From positions 1 to 40,199 of the forward strand of contig CAZVKN010000026.1 in NCBI GenBank assembly GCA_964627035.1: 40,199 nt of DNA. The letters run 5' to 3'. The translations under genes were made by a program, and so were the position numbers. Origin of the DNA: CAZVKN01 sp964627035. Lineage in GTDB: Bacteria > Electryoneota > AABM5-125-24 > Hatepunaeales > Hatepunaeaceae. The notes beneath the pieces are model-generated. The model worked only from the letters and a program-made list of their open reading frames with translations. It did no database searches and was not told the DNA's origin. This document shows positions 15,694 through 23,388 of this stretch, one piece after another. Position 1 is the first letter of the stretch, and each line of letters starts with the position of its first letter.

Positions 15694-16390
15694 TTTGTGC
15701 TTCCCCGGTCATGGGAACAAACCGTACAGGAATAAGCCTCTTCCTGCTGAAACCGGTTTCGGTTTTAGTGATTAGCACCAATTCCTGCCAGTTAACTCCG
15801 ACCGGTGCGATTAATCGCCCACCGACTGCAAGCTGGTTGAGTAACGGCTGCGGTATCTTAGGCGGTGCCGCCGTCAGGATAACAGCGTCGAAGGGTGCAT
15901 GTTCTTTCCAACCGATGTAGCCGTCACCGATTTTGACGTCAATGTTTTTATAGCCGAGTTCCGAGAGGATTTCCTGTGCGCCTTCTCCCAATTTCGGTAT
16001 GATCTCAATTGAATAGACATGTTCGCACACTTCGCTCATCACTGCAGCATGGTATCCCGAACCGGTACCGATTTCCAATACACGATCCTTTTTGGACAGC
16101 TTCAATGCCTGCACCATGTAGGCTACAATGAATGGTTGAGATATAGTCTGCGAGTGACCGATGGGCAGTGGGCGGTTCTCGTAGCTGTGGGATCTGTAGG
16201 ATTTCGGGACAAACTTATGACGGGGAACCTTACCGATTGCTCCGAGCGTCGCAACGTCGCTGATGCCTTCCAGCTCTAATTTTTCAACAAGCTGCATACG
16301 TTGTTTCGTCCATTCTGACTCACTCTGTTGTGCGATGCTGCAGCTTTGGAAAAGTGACAGAGCTACAATAAGTGATGTAAATCGCACCAT
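15683..16390 (-). CDS. pcm: protein-L-isoaspartate O-methyltransferase, exported form
   Basis: 235 residues. The core is classical PCMT: GKVPRHKFVP, LPIGHSQTISQPFIVA (substrate-binding), the SAM motif VLEIGTGSGYHAAV at 104-117, and the acidic strand end YSIEI. The enzyme methylates isoaspartyl residues that arise in ageing proteins, starting their repair. Unlike most bacterial Pcm, it begins with a hydrophobic leader (FTSLIVALSLFQSC) that reads as a signal peptide or lipoprotein signal with the non-ideal lipobox FQSC. A periplasmic location is therefore likely, although SAM supply there is a puzzle. It heads the run pcm-K+ channel-M16 protease. No strong Shine-Dalgarno precedes the ATG. Confidence 0.92.
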   Translation of the reverse strand: MVRFTSLIVALSLFQSCSIAQQSESEWTKQRMQLVEKLELEGISDVATLGAIGKVPRHKFVPKSYRSHSYENRPLPIGHSQTISQPFIVAYMVQALKLSKKDRVLEIGTGSGYHAAVMSEVCEHVYSIEIIPKLGEGAQEILSELGYKNIDVKIGDGYIGWKEHAPFDAVILTAAPPKIPQPLLNQLAVGGRLIAPVGVNWQELVLITKTETGFSRKRLIPVRFVPMTGEAQNDN

Positions 16391-16465
16391 AATTCTGTTT
16401 TTACAATGAATCTATAATTTAGAGGTAAATAAAATAAGTTTTAGCGAATTGATAAAATTTCAAGA

Positions 16466-18424
16466 TCAACTGCTTAAGGACATTGTGACAAATTCCTTTC
16501 CTTCCTCACACTGGAAAATCACATTAGTCTCAATAATTGCAAGAAGCTCTGCACCGCCAATCCTGCCACGTAACTTCTCCATCAAACGCCCCATCAAATA
16601 CCTCTTTATGGCTGTTTCGCTTAGATTATCCGGCTGTTCGACCGATGCAATAATTTCCTGCAACACAATTAAGGCTTCTTCTTTGCCGATAGCTTGAAAA
16701 TTAAGCTGCCCCATCAACAACTCCCAATCCGTTTCCTTGTTTTGCGCTGCGGCTTCAAGCAAAAGTCGAAATCCCTCTTTTGAAAATGAACCTGATTGAT
16801 GATAGGAAAATAAAACTTCAAGCTCCTGATCTGTGAGAGCATTCATATCACCACTAATTCGTGTGAAGTGCTTCAGCAGATCAATCAAAACATGAGCTGC
16901 AAGCACCGCAGGACAATTCTCGCTCTCAACAAGCCTTTCATACAGGTCAGAACGCTCCGACAACACTAACATTCTCGTCAAATGTTCCGATAGCCCAAGC
17001 CTTTTGTACCTTCGCTCTTTATCCCACGGCAGTTCGGGCAAGTTCTTTAATATCAAGCTGACATCATCTTCATCTATAGTTGTGTAGGGTAGGTCTGTGT
17101 CCGGGTACATCCGGTTCGGACCGGGAAGAATCCGTTCAAAACCCGTTTCACTACTGGGAAGAGCCTGCCGAGTTTCTGACGGTATCCCTTCAGCAGCCTC
17201 ACGGCACCTGATGTCAATCTCATTCAGTGCGGTCTCCACATCCTCCTGCTCCCCCCACACAACCGCAACACAATCCTTTTCCGGATCAATCTTACACTCT
17301 TCAATCAGCACATTCAGATCATCGTCCGACAGACCGTCACCGTTTTGACCCTCACTATATTTCATCAGCGGGAAATGATTCAGACAAGCAATCACTTTTA
17401 TCCTGCCCGCGATATCGTCAGCGAAAGTCCGCTCCGGTCCGATAGGACTGCTCAACAGTCCTTTCATACCTCTCAGTGCTATAGCACCGACCCTACTATT
17501 ATCACCATCTGCATCTTCCCGGATTACATCACAGAGTTTGCCTGTCATATCATATCTTTCTGACTTGAGGGAGGTTTCAGTTAATCCTCTGCCCAACATC
17601 AATTCCTTCAACCCGAGAAGTCTGTGCTGCCGATATGCCTCATAATGTACCAACCTCGGCATCAGTTTCAGGCGAGGCACACCTTTGATCTCGACTCGTG
17701 TGCCACCCTCAATAGAGACATTGACATCCTGCCTGACTCTGCCGAGACCTCGCCGCACTTTCTTTGTCGAGCGGAGAATTTTACTGATGAGACTGCCAAC
17801 CTCAAAACTTTCTTCGGGTGTGAGTATATCCGGTTCAGTGACCACTTCCACCAACGGTATTGACAGCCGGTCAGTCATGCAGATCCGCACGTGCCCTGAA
17901 TCGGAATATTCACGGCAGGAATCCTCTTCTACTGCTACCTGTCGAATCCGTATCTTGCGGTCACCAAACGGTATCCAGCCGTTTAAGCCGACCAGTGCGC
18001 TCCTTTGAAATCCCGCTGGGATTGAACCGTCAAGATACTGTTTACGGATGATATGAAGTTCATCAATGATGCTGCAATTCATCAGCAGCGCAATCTCAAT
18101 CGCTATATCCACAGCCTGCTGATTTATCCTGAACGGTGGATTATCATCCATTTCGTATGTGCAGACTGATTCTTTTTTGATGCGGTAAAGTATCTTCTTC
18201 CTGGTCTTAAACTCCATCAACGCCGTACCGTCATACTCGCCGAGTTCTGAAAGCGTCGGGCGCATGTGTCGCAGCACTTCCGTGTCATAATCATTGGTAT
18301 ATGGCATTACAGGGCAGTGGCAGAAAAGCTTCTCATCGGTCAATAGCTGCTGATGCACTTCAAGCCCGCAACGAAAACCGACTGTAGTGGGATCAAATCC
18401 TTGTAATAACGGATGGATATTCAT
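16466..18424 (-). CDS. gatE: archaeal-type Glu-tRNA(Gln) amidotransferase subunit E
   Basis: 652 residues, the length of archaeal GatE (about 620-640) and well above bacterial GatB (about 475). It starts with VGFRCGLEVHQQLLTDEKLFCHCP. It contains the kinase-core segments EDSCREY, VEVVTEPDI and RVRQDVNVSIEGGTRVEIKG. A GAD-like insertion follows at about 330-420 and is typical of GatE (AspRS-like), then IPSETRQALP and PGPNRMYPDTDLPY, which are diagnostic of GatE rather than GatB. A YqeY-like tRNA-binding tail closes the protein. With GatD (an asparaginase-like partner), it turns Glu-tRNA(Gln) into Gln-tRNA(Gln). No gatD, gatA, gatB or gatC is in the window. The flanking genes are bacterial. The start is ATG, without a Shine-Dalgarno. 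Confidence 0.9.
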   Translation of the reverse strand: MNIHPLLQGFDPTTVGFRCGLEVHQQLLTDEKLFCHCPVMPYTNDYDTEVLRHMRPTLSELGEYDGTALMEFKTRKKILYRIKKESVCTYEMDDNPPFRINQQAVDIAIEIALLMNCSIIDELHIIRKQYLDGSIPAGFQRSALVGLNGWIPFGDRKIRIRQVAVEEDSCREYSDSGHVRICMTDRLSIPLVEVVTEPDILTPEESFEVGSLISKILRSTKKVRRGLGRVRQDVNVSIEGGTRVEIKGVPRLKLMPRLVHYEAYRQHRLLGLKELMLGRGLTETSLKSERYDMTGKLCDVIREDADGDNSRVGAIALRGMKGLLSSPIGPERTFADDIAGRIKVIACLNHFPLMKYSEGQNGDGLSDDDLNVLIEECKIDPEKDCVAVVWGEQEDVETALNEIDIRCREAAEGIPSETRQALPSSETGFERILPGPNRMYPDTDLPYTTIDEDDVSLILKNLPELPWDKERRYKRLGLSEHLTRMLVLSERSDLYERLVESENCPAVLAAHVLIDLLKHFTRISGDMNALTDQELEVLFSYHQSGSFSKEGFRLLLEAAAQNKETDWELLMGQLNFQAIGKEEALIVLQEIIASVEQPDNLSETAIKRYLMGRLMEKLRGRIGGAELLAIIETNVIFQCEEGKEFVTMSLSS

Positions 18425-18762
18425 TTATAGTTAACATTTTAATAATTGTTAAACCTGCCATTTAATATAAGTTGAAATCAATCTTTTTGACACAATTGCA
18501 GGTAGAAATTGACAACGGATTTCAATTATTTCGCATAATTAGGTGATGACAGAGATTGTGGTCATTCTGGTGAATACCAGAATCCGGTTAGCAACTATTA
18601 TTGCTGGATTCTGGATCAGGTCCAGAATGACAATTTTAGAGATCTCCTTATACTCGAACAGGATGGAGAGAATCTGGAGATTCCATCTGCAACTGGATTC
18701 CCGTCTGCACGGGAATGACGAATAAACAATTTACACACAATATGGACATAGTTTCCAATTGT
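18425..18762. other. gene-free stretch with composite dispersed repeats
   Basis: This holds the upstream region of gatE (read leftward), where I see no convincing promoter, then a composite repeat at about 18560-18722. No gene is supported; the short open frames here are read through repeat DNA. Confidence 0.6.
18561..18722. repeat. composite TCATTC/CCAGAATGA dispersed repeat
   Basis: The left part runs GGTCATTCTGGTGAATACC...AGAATCC and closes GGATTCTGGATCAGGTCCAGAATGACA, an inverted pair around an AT-rich middle; it is a diverged relative of 32440-32514. The right part ends GGATTCCCGTCTGCACGGGAATGACG, a hairpin like the ATTCCC-N8-GGGAAT elements known from Neisseria (dRS3). Confidence 0.6.
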
Positions 18763-18802
18763 TAAATAAAAAGCCGGCTGGCACTTTTTTGTGCCAGCCG
18801 GC
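18763..18802 (-). terminator. strong Rho-independent terminator
   Basis: Perfect 12-bp arms GCCGGCTGGCAC and GTGCCAGCCGGC (18773-18784 and 18791-18802) with an AAAAAA loop, followed on the minus strand by TTTTTATTT. It lies 28 bases after the stop of the 750-residue secreted protein gene and should end that transcript. Confidence 0.95.
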
Positions 18803-18830
18803 GTCGAAAGCTCGATGGATGAAGTCAAGA

Positions 18831-21083
18831 TTACTTCAGCAGTACCATCTTGCGGGTCGAGCTGAACTCGTTGGTCTTCAAGGTGTAGAAGTAAACGCCT
18901 GCGGTAAGATCGGAAGCGTTAACGTCCAAACTATGATAACCTGCAGCAAGCTTACCGTTGTACACTTCGCTGATTAGACGACCGTTCATGTCGTAGATTC
19001 CGAATGTAACATTACCGGCTTTGACCATTGCAAAGTCAACAGTCGTGGTCGGATTGAACGGATTCGGGTAGTTCTGTGACATTGACCACTCTTCAGGAAT
19101 GCCGGGACGAGCATTCTCGTTGACAGATTCAAAAGTACCACCGGTCACGAAGATGTTGAATTGTGGATCAACATCAGCGTTAGTAACAAACCGGATCGCT
19201 TCGTTAATGTTGATAAATTCCTGCGGTGTGTGCCATCTGACTGTAACGTTCACTGATTCACCGGGTGAAATGTCAAACCTCTGATTTGCGTCATCGCCAT
19301 TCTGAAGGGTTACAAAAATCTGATCGTCAAAGTCACGCGGGACCAAAATGTTACGAACTGTGACAGGCTCAGTTCCGACGCTTTGAAGCTCAATCTCTCC
19401 GGTGTAATCTGTATCCCACTCCAAATCCTCACCGAGATCAACAGCCTCACCGCGTGCAGGTATGGGTGCAAGATGCTTTCCAACGCGTGCCGCGTCACTC
19501 CAAGCCAGCTTAACCTGAACTGCAAAGTCTCCCATCAACGTCGCGAACAGGCTGTTGCCTGAGGCGGTCGCCATGACCCACGGCATCTCAGTAGCGTTAC
19601 CGGATACCGGTTGACCTGAATTCAGCATGATTGTCGTGTTGTCGGTGAAATACATAACAACCAGAGCCTCACCAATTTGCGCAACACCAACCGGATCCTC
19701 GTCTTCTCCAGGCTCAGGCATTTCAAATGTAACCCAATCATAGGGTCGTTGGTTATTTTGTCCTCCGAACTCCTGATCAGCGTTGGTCTCACCTTCAGTC
19801 TCATAAACCCATTCATATTGGTTTACTTCACGGTTGATGACTCCAACTTTAAGACCCGGATCCTGCGCATCTTCGTCGTCGTTGCTGCATGCAAAACGAA
19901 CATGAGTAACTTGCAATCCGCGCATGTCGTCATCATCTGCACCGGGATGATAGATGTTTATACCGCGTCCGTCGCCGTCGTTCTCAATTGAATTTGAAGC
20001 AGAAAGATCATCATCCCCATCAGCAGGAATAAAACCTATCCACACGTCAGGTGCTTCTTCTGCATCAGCCGGTACGAACACAATTTGATCCATTCCGATC
20101 TGATCGTTGTCTTCATTGGCATCGCCTTCAATGATGGTTGTAATCCACAGCTCATACAGACCGACATCGGCATCTTCCGGTATTGCCCAGGCTTCGTCGC
20201 TTTCGATGGCAACCGTGTCGCCAAGTTCCATAGCCGGTCCGAGCATATCATGCTCAAAGACCACGTCACCTGCCGGATCCTTTACCGTGAAGTTCACGAT
20301 GTACTCTTCTTCTTCAACGTCATTACCGTAGTTTGAGATTTCGGCATTGAAGACTGCTTCTGTTCCCTGAATCTGCATCCAGGTTCCTGCATCGTCCCAA
20401 CCCATCTCATTGAAAACTGAGATAACGCCGATGTCGAAGAAATCTTCCTGATAGGTTCCGTTTGCGCGGATCAGCAAGTCGTTATTCTCGAGGAATAACC
20501 ATTCACCCTGAGGCTCGCCGTTGTTGCGGTTTGCGGCAGCAACATAGCTGTGTCCACCTTCACCACCACGGTCACCGCATGGGAACCATAGGTTTTCGCC
20601 ACCGTTAGGACCTTCACCCGGTGAAGGTCCTACGCAAATACTGAAATCTTCACCGCCCTGAAACATGAGATAGTCGTCTTCTTCCATCTCATGGTTCCAC
20701 CAGCCGTCCTGTATCTCATCGGTTGACCACTCGTAGAGCAAGTCATCCAAAGCGTGGTTGTTACCTTCAGAGTAAACTCGAATTTGTAATTCAGGTTCAT
20801 CCTCTCCATTTTCGTTCCGAATCCGAAGACGGGCACCTTCCAACTGGAATTCACTGTTCGGTCTGAATGATACTCTTGCCCAAAGATAATGGAATGGGTA
20901 AAAAACCCAAGCATCACCACCGTCATCATAGAAAATCCAATCATCACCCCAGTCGCGAACTGGACCGGGATCATTGGCTTCGGTCGGCTCACCTGCGCGT
21001 GTGTCGGTGATTCCAGCGACACCTGCAGGAGCCAGACTCAGCAGGAATAATCCCACTAAAAAAACAATCAAAGTGATTCGCAT
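18831..21083 (-). CDS. large acidic secreted protein with type IX-style sorting domain
   Basis: 750 residues, ATG start with AGGAG 8 bases upstream. The signal peptide spans about 1-24 (LIVFLVGLFLLSLAPAGVAG). The body is extremely acidic and Gly/Asn-rich. It shows Ig-like/CARDB-like stretches (AVFNAEISNYGNDVEEEEYIV..., with ...DVGLYELWITT) and a later segment (ELQSVGTEPVTVRNILVP ... ESVNVTVRW) like abnormal-spindle/ASPM-type Ig domains. The C-terminus is a canonical sorting domain: MSQNYPNPFNPTTTVDFAM, GIYDMNGRLISEVYNGKL, LTAGVYFYTLKT, RKMVLLK. The function is unknown; a surface or released structural protein is most likely. It stands alone between repeat-rich intergenic DNA and a strong terminator, as an independently expressed gene would. 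Confidence 0.85.
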   Translation of the reverse strand: MRITLIVFLVGLFLLSLAPAGVAGITDTRAGEPTEANDPGPVRDWGDDWIFYDDGGDAWVFYPFHYLWARVSFRPNSEFQLEGARLRIRNENGEDEPELQIRVYSEGNNHALDDLLYEWSTDEIQDGWWNHEMEEDDYLMFQGGEDFSICVGPSPGEGPNGGENLWFPCGDRGGEGGHSYVAAANRNNGEPQGEWLFLENNDLLIRANGTYQEDFFDIGVISVFNEMGWDDAGTWMQIQGTEAVFNAEISNYGNDVEEEEYIVNFTVKDPAGDVVFEHDMLGPAMELGDTVAIESDEAWAIPEDADVGLYELWITTIIEGDANEDNDQIGMDQIVFVPADAEEAPDVWIGFIPADGDDDLSASNSIENDGDGRGINIYHPGADDDDMRGLQVTHVRFACSNDDEDAQDPGLKVGVINREVNQYEWVYETEGETNADQEFGGQNNQRPYDWVTFEMPEPGEDEDPVGVAQIGEALVVMYFTDNTTIMLNSGQPVSGNATEMPWVMATASGNSLFATLMGDFAVQVKLAWSDAARVGKHLAPIPARGEAVDLGEDLEWDTDYTGEIELQSVGTEPVTVRNILVPRDFDDQIFVTLQNGDDANQRFDISPGESVNVTVRWHTPQEFININEAIRFVTNADVDPQFNIFVTGGTFESVNENARPGIPEEWSMSQNYPNPFNPTTTVDFAMVKAGNVTFGIYDMNGRLISEVYNGKLAAGYHSLDVNASDLTAGVYFYTLKTNEFSSTRKMVLLK

Positions 21084-21624
21084 CTCTGCTCCTAAATGTA
21101 GAAAATTTGTAAATTCAGCCTGTTAATTTCTGTCGGATGCATAGAATTCATTGTTTGCATCCATATATAATTTGGTAAAGTCCTGACTCGTGCTTAAAAT
21201 TATGACGATGTCAATCAGTTAGTGATTTTGTAGTCGTGGTTGTCTCAAGCCCGACGTCGTGGTTGAGACAAGCCCGACTACAGACTAGCAATTCATTACA
21301 AAGTTGACACCTTCAAAATTATCAGGTCGTCGTACCTGACATTTATGTATTGATACAGCATAAGTTACGCATCAGCCGCACTGGGCTGACACCGGATAAC
21401 TCCTATTTCGGACAGAACGCAAAACCGTCATCTGACATAAAAAGCTATCAAACCTATCTTATCAATTTAAGACTATTGTCAGTGCAGGTCAAGCCAAAAT
21501 CGTCTAAAACAGCATAAAAGTCTCTATTTCTCTTTTTCACTACGTGATACGACATTGATAGAACAAACTGATTGGATTATGACATAAAATACTGCTGACT
21601 GCGCAATACACACAGATCATAGAT
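21084..21624. other. gene-free leader region with hairpin repeats
   Basis: 540 bases between nadD and the 750-residue protein gene. It should hold the promoter and leader of the latter, but no box pair is convincing. An inverted repeat GGATGCA/TGCATCC (21135-21141 and 21156-21162) lies in the presumed leader about 55-80 bases before the ATG. Nested hairpin repeats follow at 21230-21281 and 21322-21339. No open frame is supported. Confidence 0.55.
21230..21281. repeat. nested inverted repeat
   Basis: Outer arms GTAGTCG (21230-21236)/CGACTAC (21275-21281) and inner arms TGTCTCAA (21241-21248)/TTGAGACA (21263-21270), all perfect. It also contains a near-direct repeat of TCGTGGTTG...CAAGCCCGAC. 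A second small hairpin, TCAGGT-CGTCGT-ACCTGA, lies at 21322-21339. Confidence 0.75.
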
Positions 21625-22221
21625 TTACTCAAGATCCCGATACAGACCGCTATTCCTGATAACAGTTTCCACTGCTTCCGGCACCATCCAACTTATCGGC
21701 AGACCACTTCGGATTCTTCTGCGGATTTCTGTGGACGATATGTCAATCCGCGGTGTCTGCAGAATTTTAGCCTTCTTGTAAAGTTCTGACCGCTCATCCA
21801 TCCGATTATCACCTTTCCTCGCTAACGCGATGACATTCGTCAGCCCGAACAACTCTTCGGGCTCACGCCAAGTTTCAATTTCATACAGTGAATCAAGACC
21901 GATCAAGCAAAACATTTCGTAATCCGGTGACGGGTAGTCCTTTAACAGGCTGCGGACAGTGTCCACAGTATAGCTGATACCTTTTCTGTCAAGCTCTATC
22001 CTGCACGGTTCAAAGAGATCACTTCCAACGGCAGCGGCAGTGACCATCTTCCAGCGTAACTCCGCTGAAGCATTTGCACCGTTTGGCTTGTGCGGCTGAT
22101 TTGCTGTCGGTATCAACAGCACTTTTTTTAGATTCAACTGTTCCGCAGCCGCTCGTGCAGTTATTAAGTGCCCATTGTGAGGAGGATCAAAACTCCCGCC
22201 AAATATACCTATCTTTTTCAA
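21625..22221 (-). CDS. nadD: nicotinate-nucleotide adenylyltransferase
   Basis: 198 residues, normal length. NadD adenylates nicotinate mononucleotide in NAD synthesis. The nucleotidyltransferase motif GGSFDPPHNGH sits at the N-terminus, with LIPTANQPHKP, IGLDSL, and the C-terminal ISSTEIRRRIRSG. The frame begins with TTG at 22221 (LKKIGIFGG in codons, read as Met), and no later Met is plausible. It follows bamD by 16 bases in the lnt-orf-bamD-nadD run, which is a mixed housekeeping operon rather than a pathway cluster. Confidence 0.95.
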   Translation of the reverse strand: MKKIGIFGGSFDPPHNGHLITARAAAEQLNLKKVLLIPTANQPHKPNGANASAELRWKMVTAAAVGSDLFEPCRIELDRKGISYTVDTVRSLLKDYPSPDYEMFCLIGLDSLYEIETWREPEELFGLTNVIALARKGDNRMDERSELYKKAKILQTPRIDISSTEIRRRIRSGLPISWMVPEAVETVIRNSGLYRDLE

Positions 22222-22237
22222 TGGCGTTATAGCATTA

Positions 22238-23011
22238 TCAGTCAGAATTTTCCAGCTTCTCGATACCGAGTTTCGCTTTTCCCCGCCAAGGGTGATCGCT
22301 GTATTTAGTCATAAATATCCGGTACGCAGTCATCGCTTGTTCCAGCTGTTCATTCAGAGCATACGCAACCCCAAGCTGATACGCCGAGAGCGATGCCCAT
22401 TCGGTCTCATAGTACTCATCCACCACATTTTTAAAGTAAATCACTGAAGCTGCATAGTCCTTCATCTTCAGGTAAATCACACCGTTTGCATAAGCCTTAT
22501 GAGCGAGCTTATCTCTGCATTTGCGTATCAAATCCTCTGCGTTCCGGACATCTTCGGATCTGTCGGGATAGTAGTCAATAGAACTTTGCAGACTATAGAT
22601 CGCCTTATAAGTAAACTCCTGATCCAGCGAATACTTCGGCGACATCTCCCAATAGCACGCACCGATTCTGAACATCGCCTGAGGTACGAGGGAACTTGAC
22701 GGGAATCTTCTTGTCAGCTCGTCGAAAGCATTTGCAGCAAGTAAATACTCTTTCAGCTCAAAGTGTGCTTGTCCTAACAGGTACTGCGCACTATCCACCC
22801 AGGCAGATCCCGAGTAGTTCAAGGTATAATAGCTGAGCCCGTCAATTACATCGAGGTAATGACCCTTATCATACTTTTTCACCAAATGCCTGTATGCTCC
22901 CTCTGCGTCCAGGCTGTCAAGCGGTGGATCGTTGCTGCAGCCTTGAAGCAGCATGATTGATACTATAATTAGTAATCCACACAGGTTCAGGAAGGTTTTA
23001 TATCCCCTCAT
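22238..23011 (-). CDS. bamD: BamD, outer membrane assembly lipoprotein
   Basis: 257 residues from the ATG at 23009-23011. I chose this start, not a longer TTG-initiated frame, because it overlaps the upstream stop as ATGA and begins a proper lipoprotein signal with lipobox LLQGC (Cys at residue 25). Five TPR-like helix pairs follow: SAQYLLGQAHFELKEY, LVPQAMFRIGACYWEM, AYANGVIYLKMKDY and so on, as in BamD/ComL. BamD anchors the BAM complex that inserts beta-barrel proteins, which here would include LptD and the PorV-like protein. Its length is typical (about 245). Confidence 0.9.
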   Translation of the reverse strand: MRGYKTFLNLCGLLIIVSIMLLQGCSNDPPLDSLDAEGAYRHLVKKYDKGHYLDVIDGLSYYTLNYSGSAWVDSAQYLLGQAHFELKEYLLAANAFDELTRRFPSSSLVPQAMFRIGACYWEMSPKYSLDQEFTYKAIYSLQSSIDYYPDRSEDVRNAEDLIRKCRDKLAHKAYANGVIYLKMKDYAASVIYFKNVVDEYYETEWASLSAYQLGVAYALNEQLEQAMTAYRIFMTKYSDHPWRGKAKLGIEKLENSD

Positions 23012-23388
23012 CTTCCACGTACCGAGTATATTGTGTAGAATGCCAATCCGGCACCCAATGTCACCGCTATCGGGACAATCCAATCAACACTTTTTTCGTC
23101 TGTTTTATTCACTTCGTTTTTTTGAGTTAATTTGTTAAAATCAAAAGTTATAAATCTGTCTCTATTCAACCTGTCGTAAAGTTCTAATTCAAATTTATGA
23201 TTTTTGGTAACCGACATTGCATCGAAGAACCTAAGTTGATTGAATACCATCTGTTCCATCAATGAAGTCTTGGTTTCTGAATTGACTTCCACCTTTGAGG
23301 CAGCAACTAAATGTTGCCCATTCACAGCGATTATGAGGATCACACACCAGAATATTGCAAAACAATACTTCAATTTCAGGATTCCCAC
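23008..23388 (-). CDS. small exported protein with C-terminal membrane segment, unknown function
   Basis: 126 residues. I do not recognise a family. It has an N-terminal hydrophobic leader (CFAIFWCVILIIAVNG), probably a signal sequence or anchor, then a polar, Lys/Asn/Glu-rich middle (NKLTQKNEVNKTDEKS), a hydrophobic segment near the end (WIVPIAVTLGAGLAFYTIYSV) and the basic tail RGR. It overlaps the end of lnt by 13 bases and the start of bamD by 4 bases (ATGA). That double coupling argues for a real gene despite the GTG start and weak ribosome binding site. Sitting between a lipoprotein acyltransferase and a lipoprotein of the BAM complex, it may act in envelope assembly; this is inference only. 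Confidence 0.7.
   Translation of the reverse strand: MGILKLKYCFAIFWCVILIIAVNGQHLVAASKVEVNSETKTSLMEQMVFNQLRFFDAMSVTKNHKFELELYDRLNRDRFITFDFNKLTQKNEVNKTDEKSVDWIVPIAVTLGAGLAFYTIYSVRGR

Noticed and set aside
18625..18725. Short open frames within the 18.5 kb repeat
   Set aside because: They only translate the repeat DNA; there is no independent sign of coding.
20630..21022. 130-codon frame overlapping the 750-residue secreted protein gene
   Set aside because: Same strand, other frame, inside a gene with clear signal peptide and domains; composition shows it is a shadow.
23012..23083. Longer bamD start adding 24 residues (TTG)
   Set aside because: It would place a non-signal segment before the lipoprotein signal; the ATGA-overlapping ATG at 23009-23011 is better.
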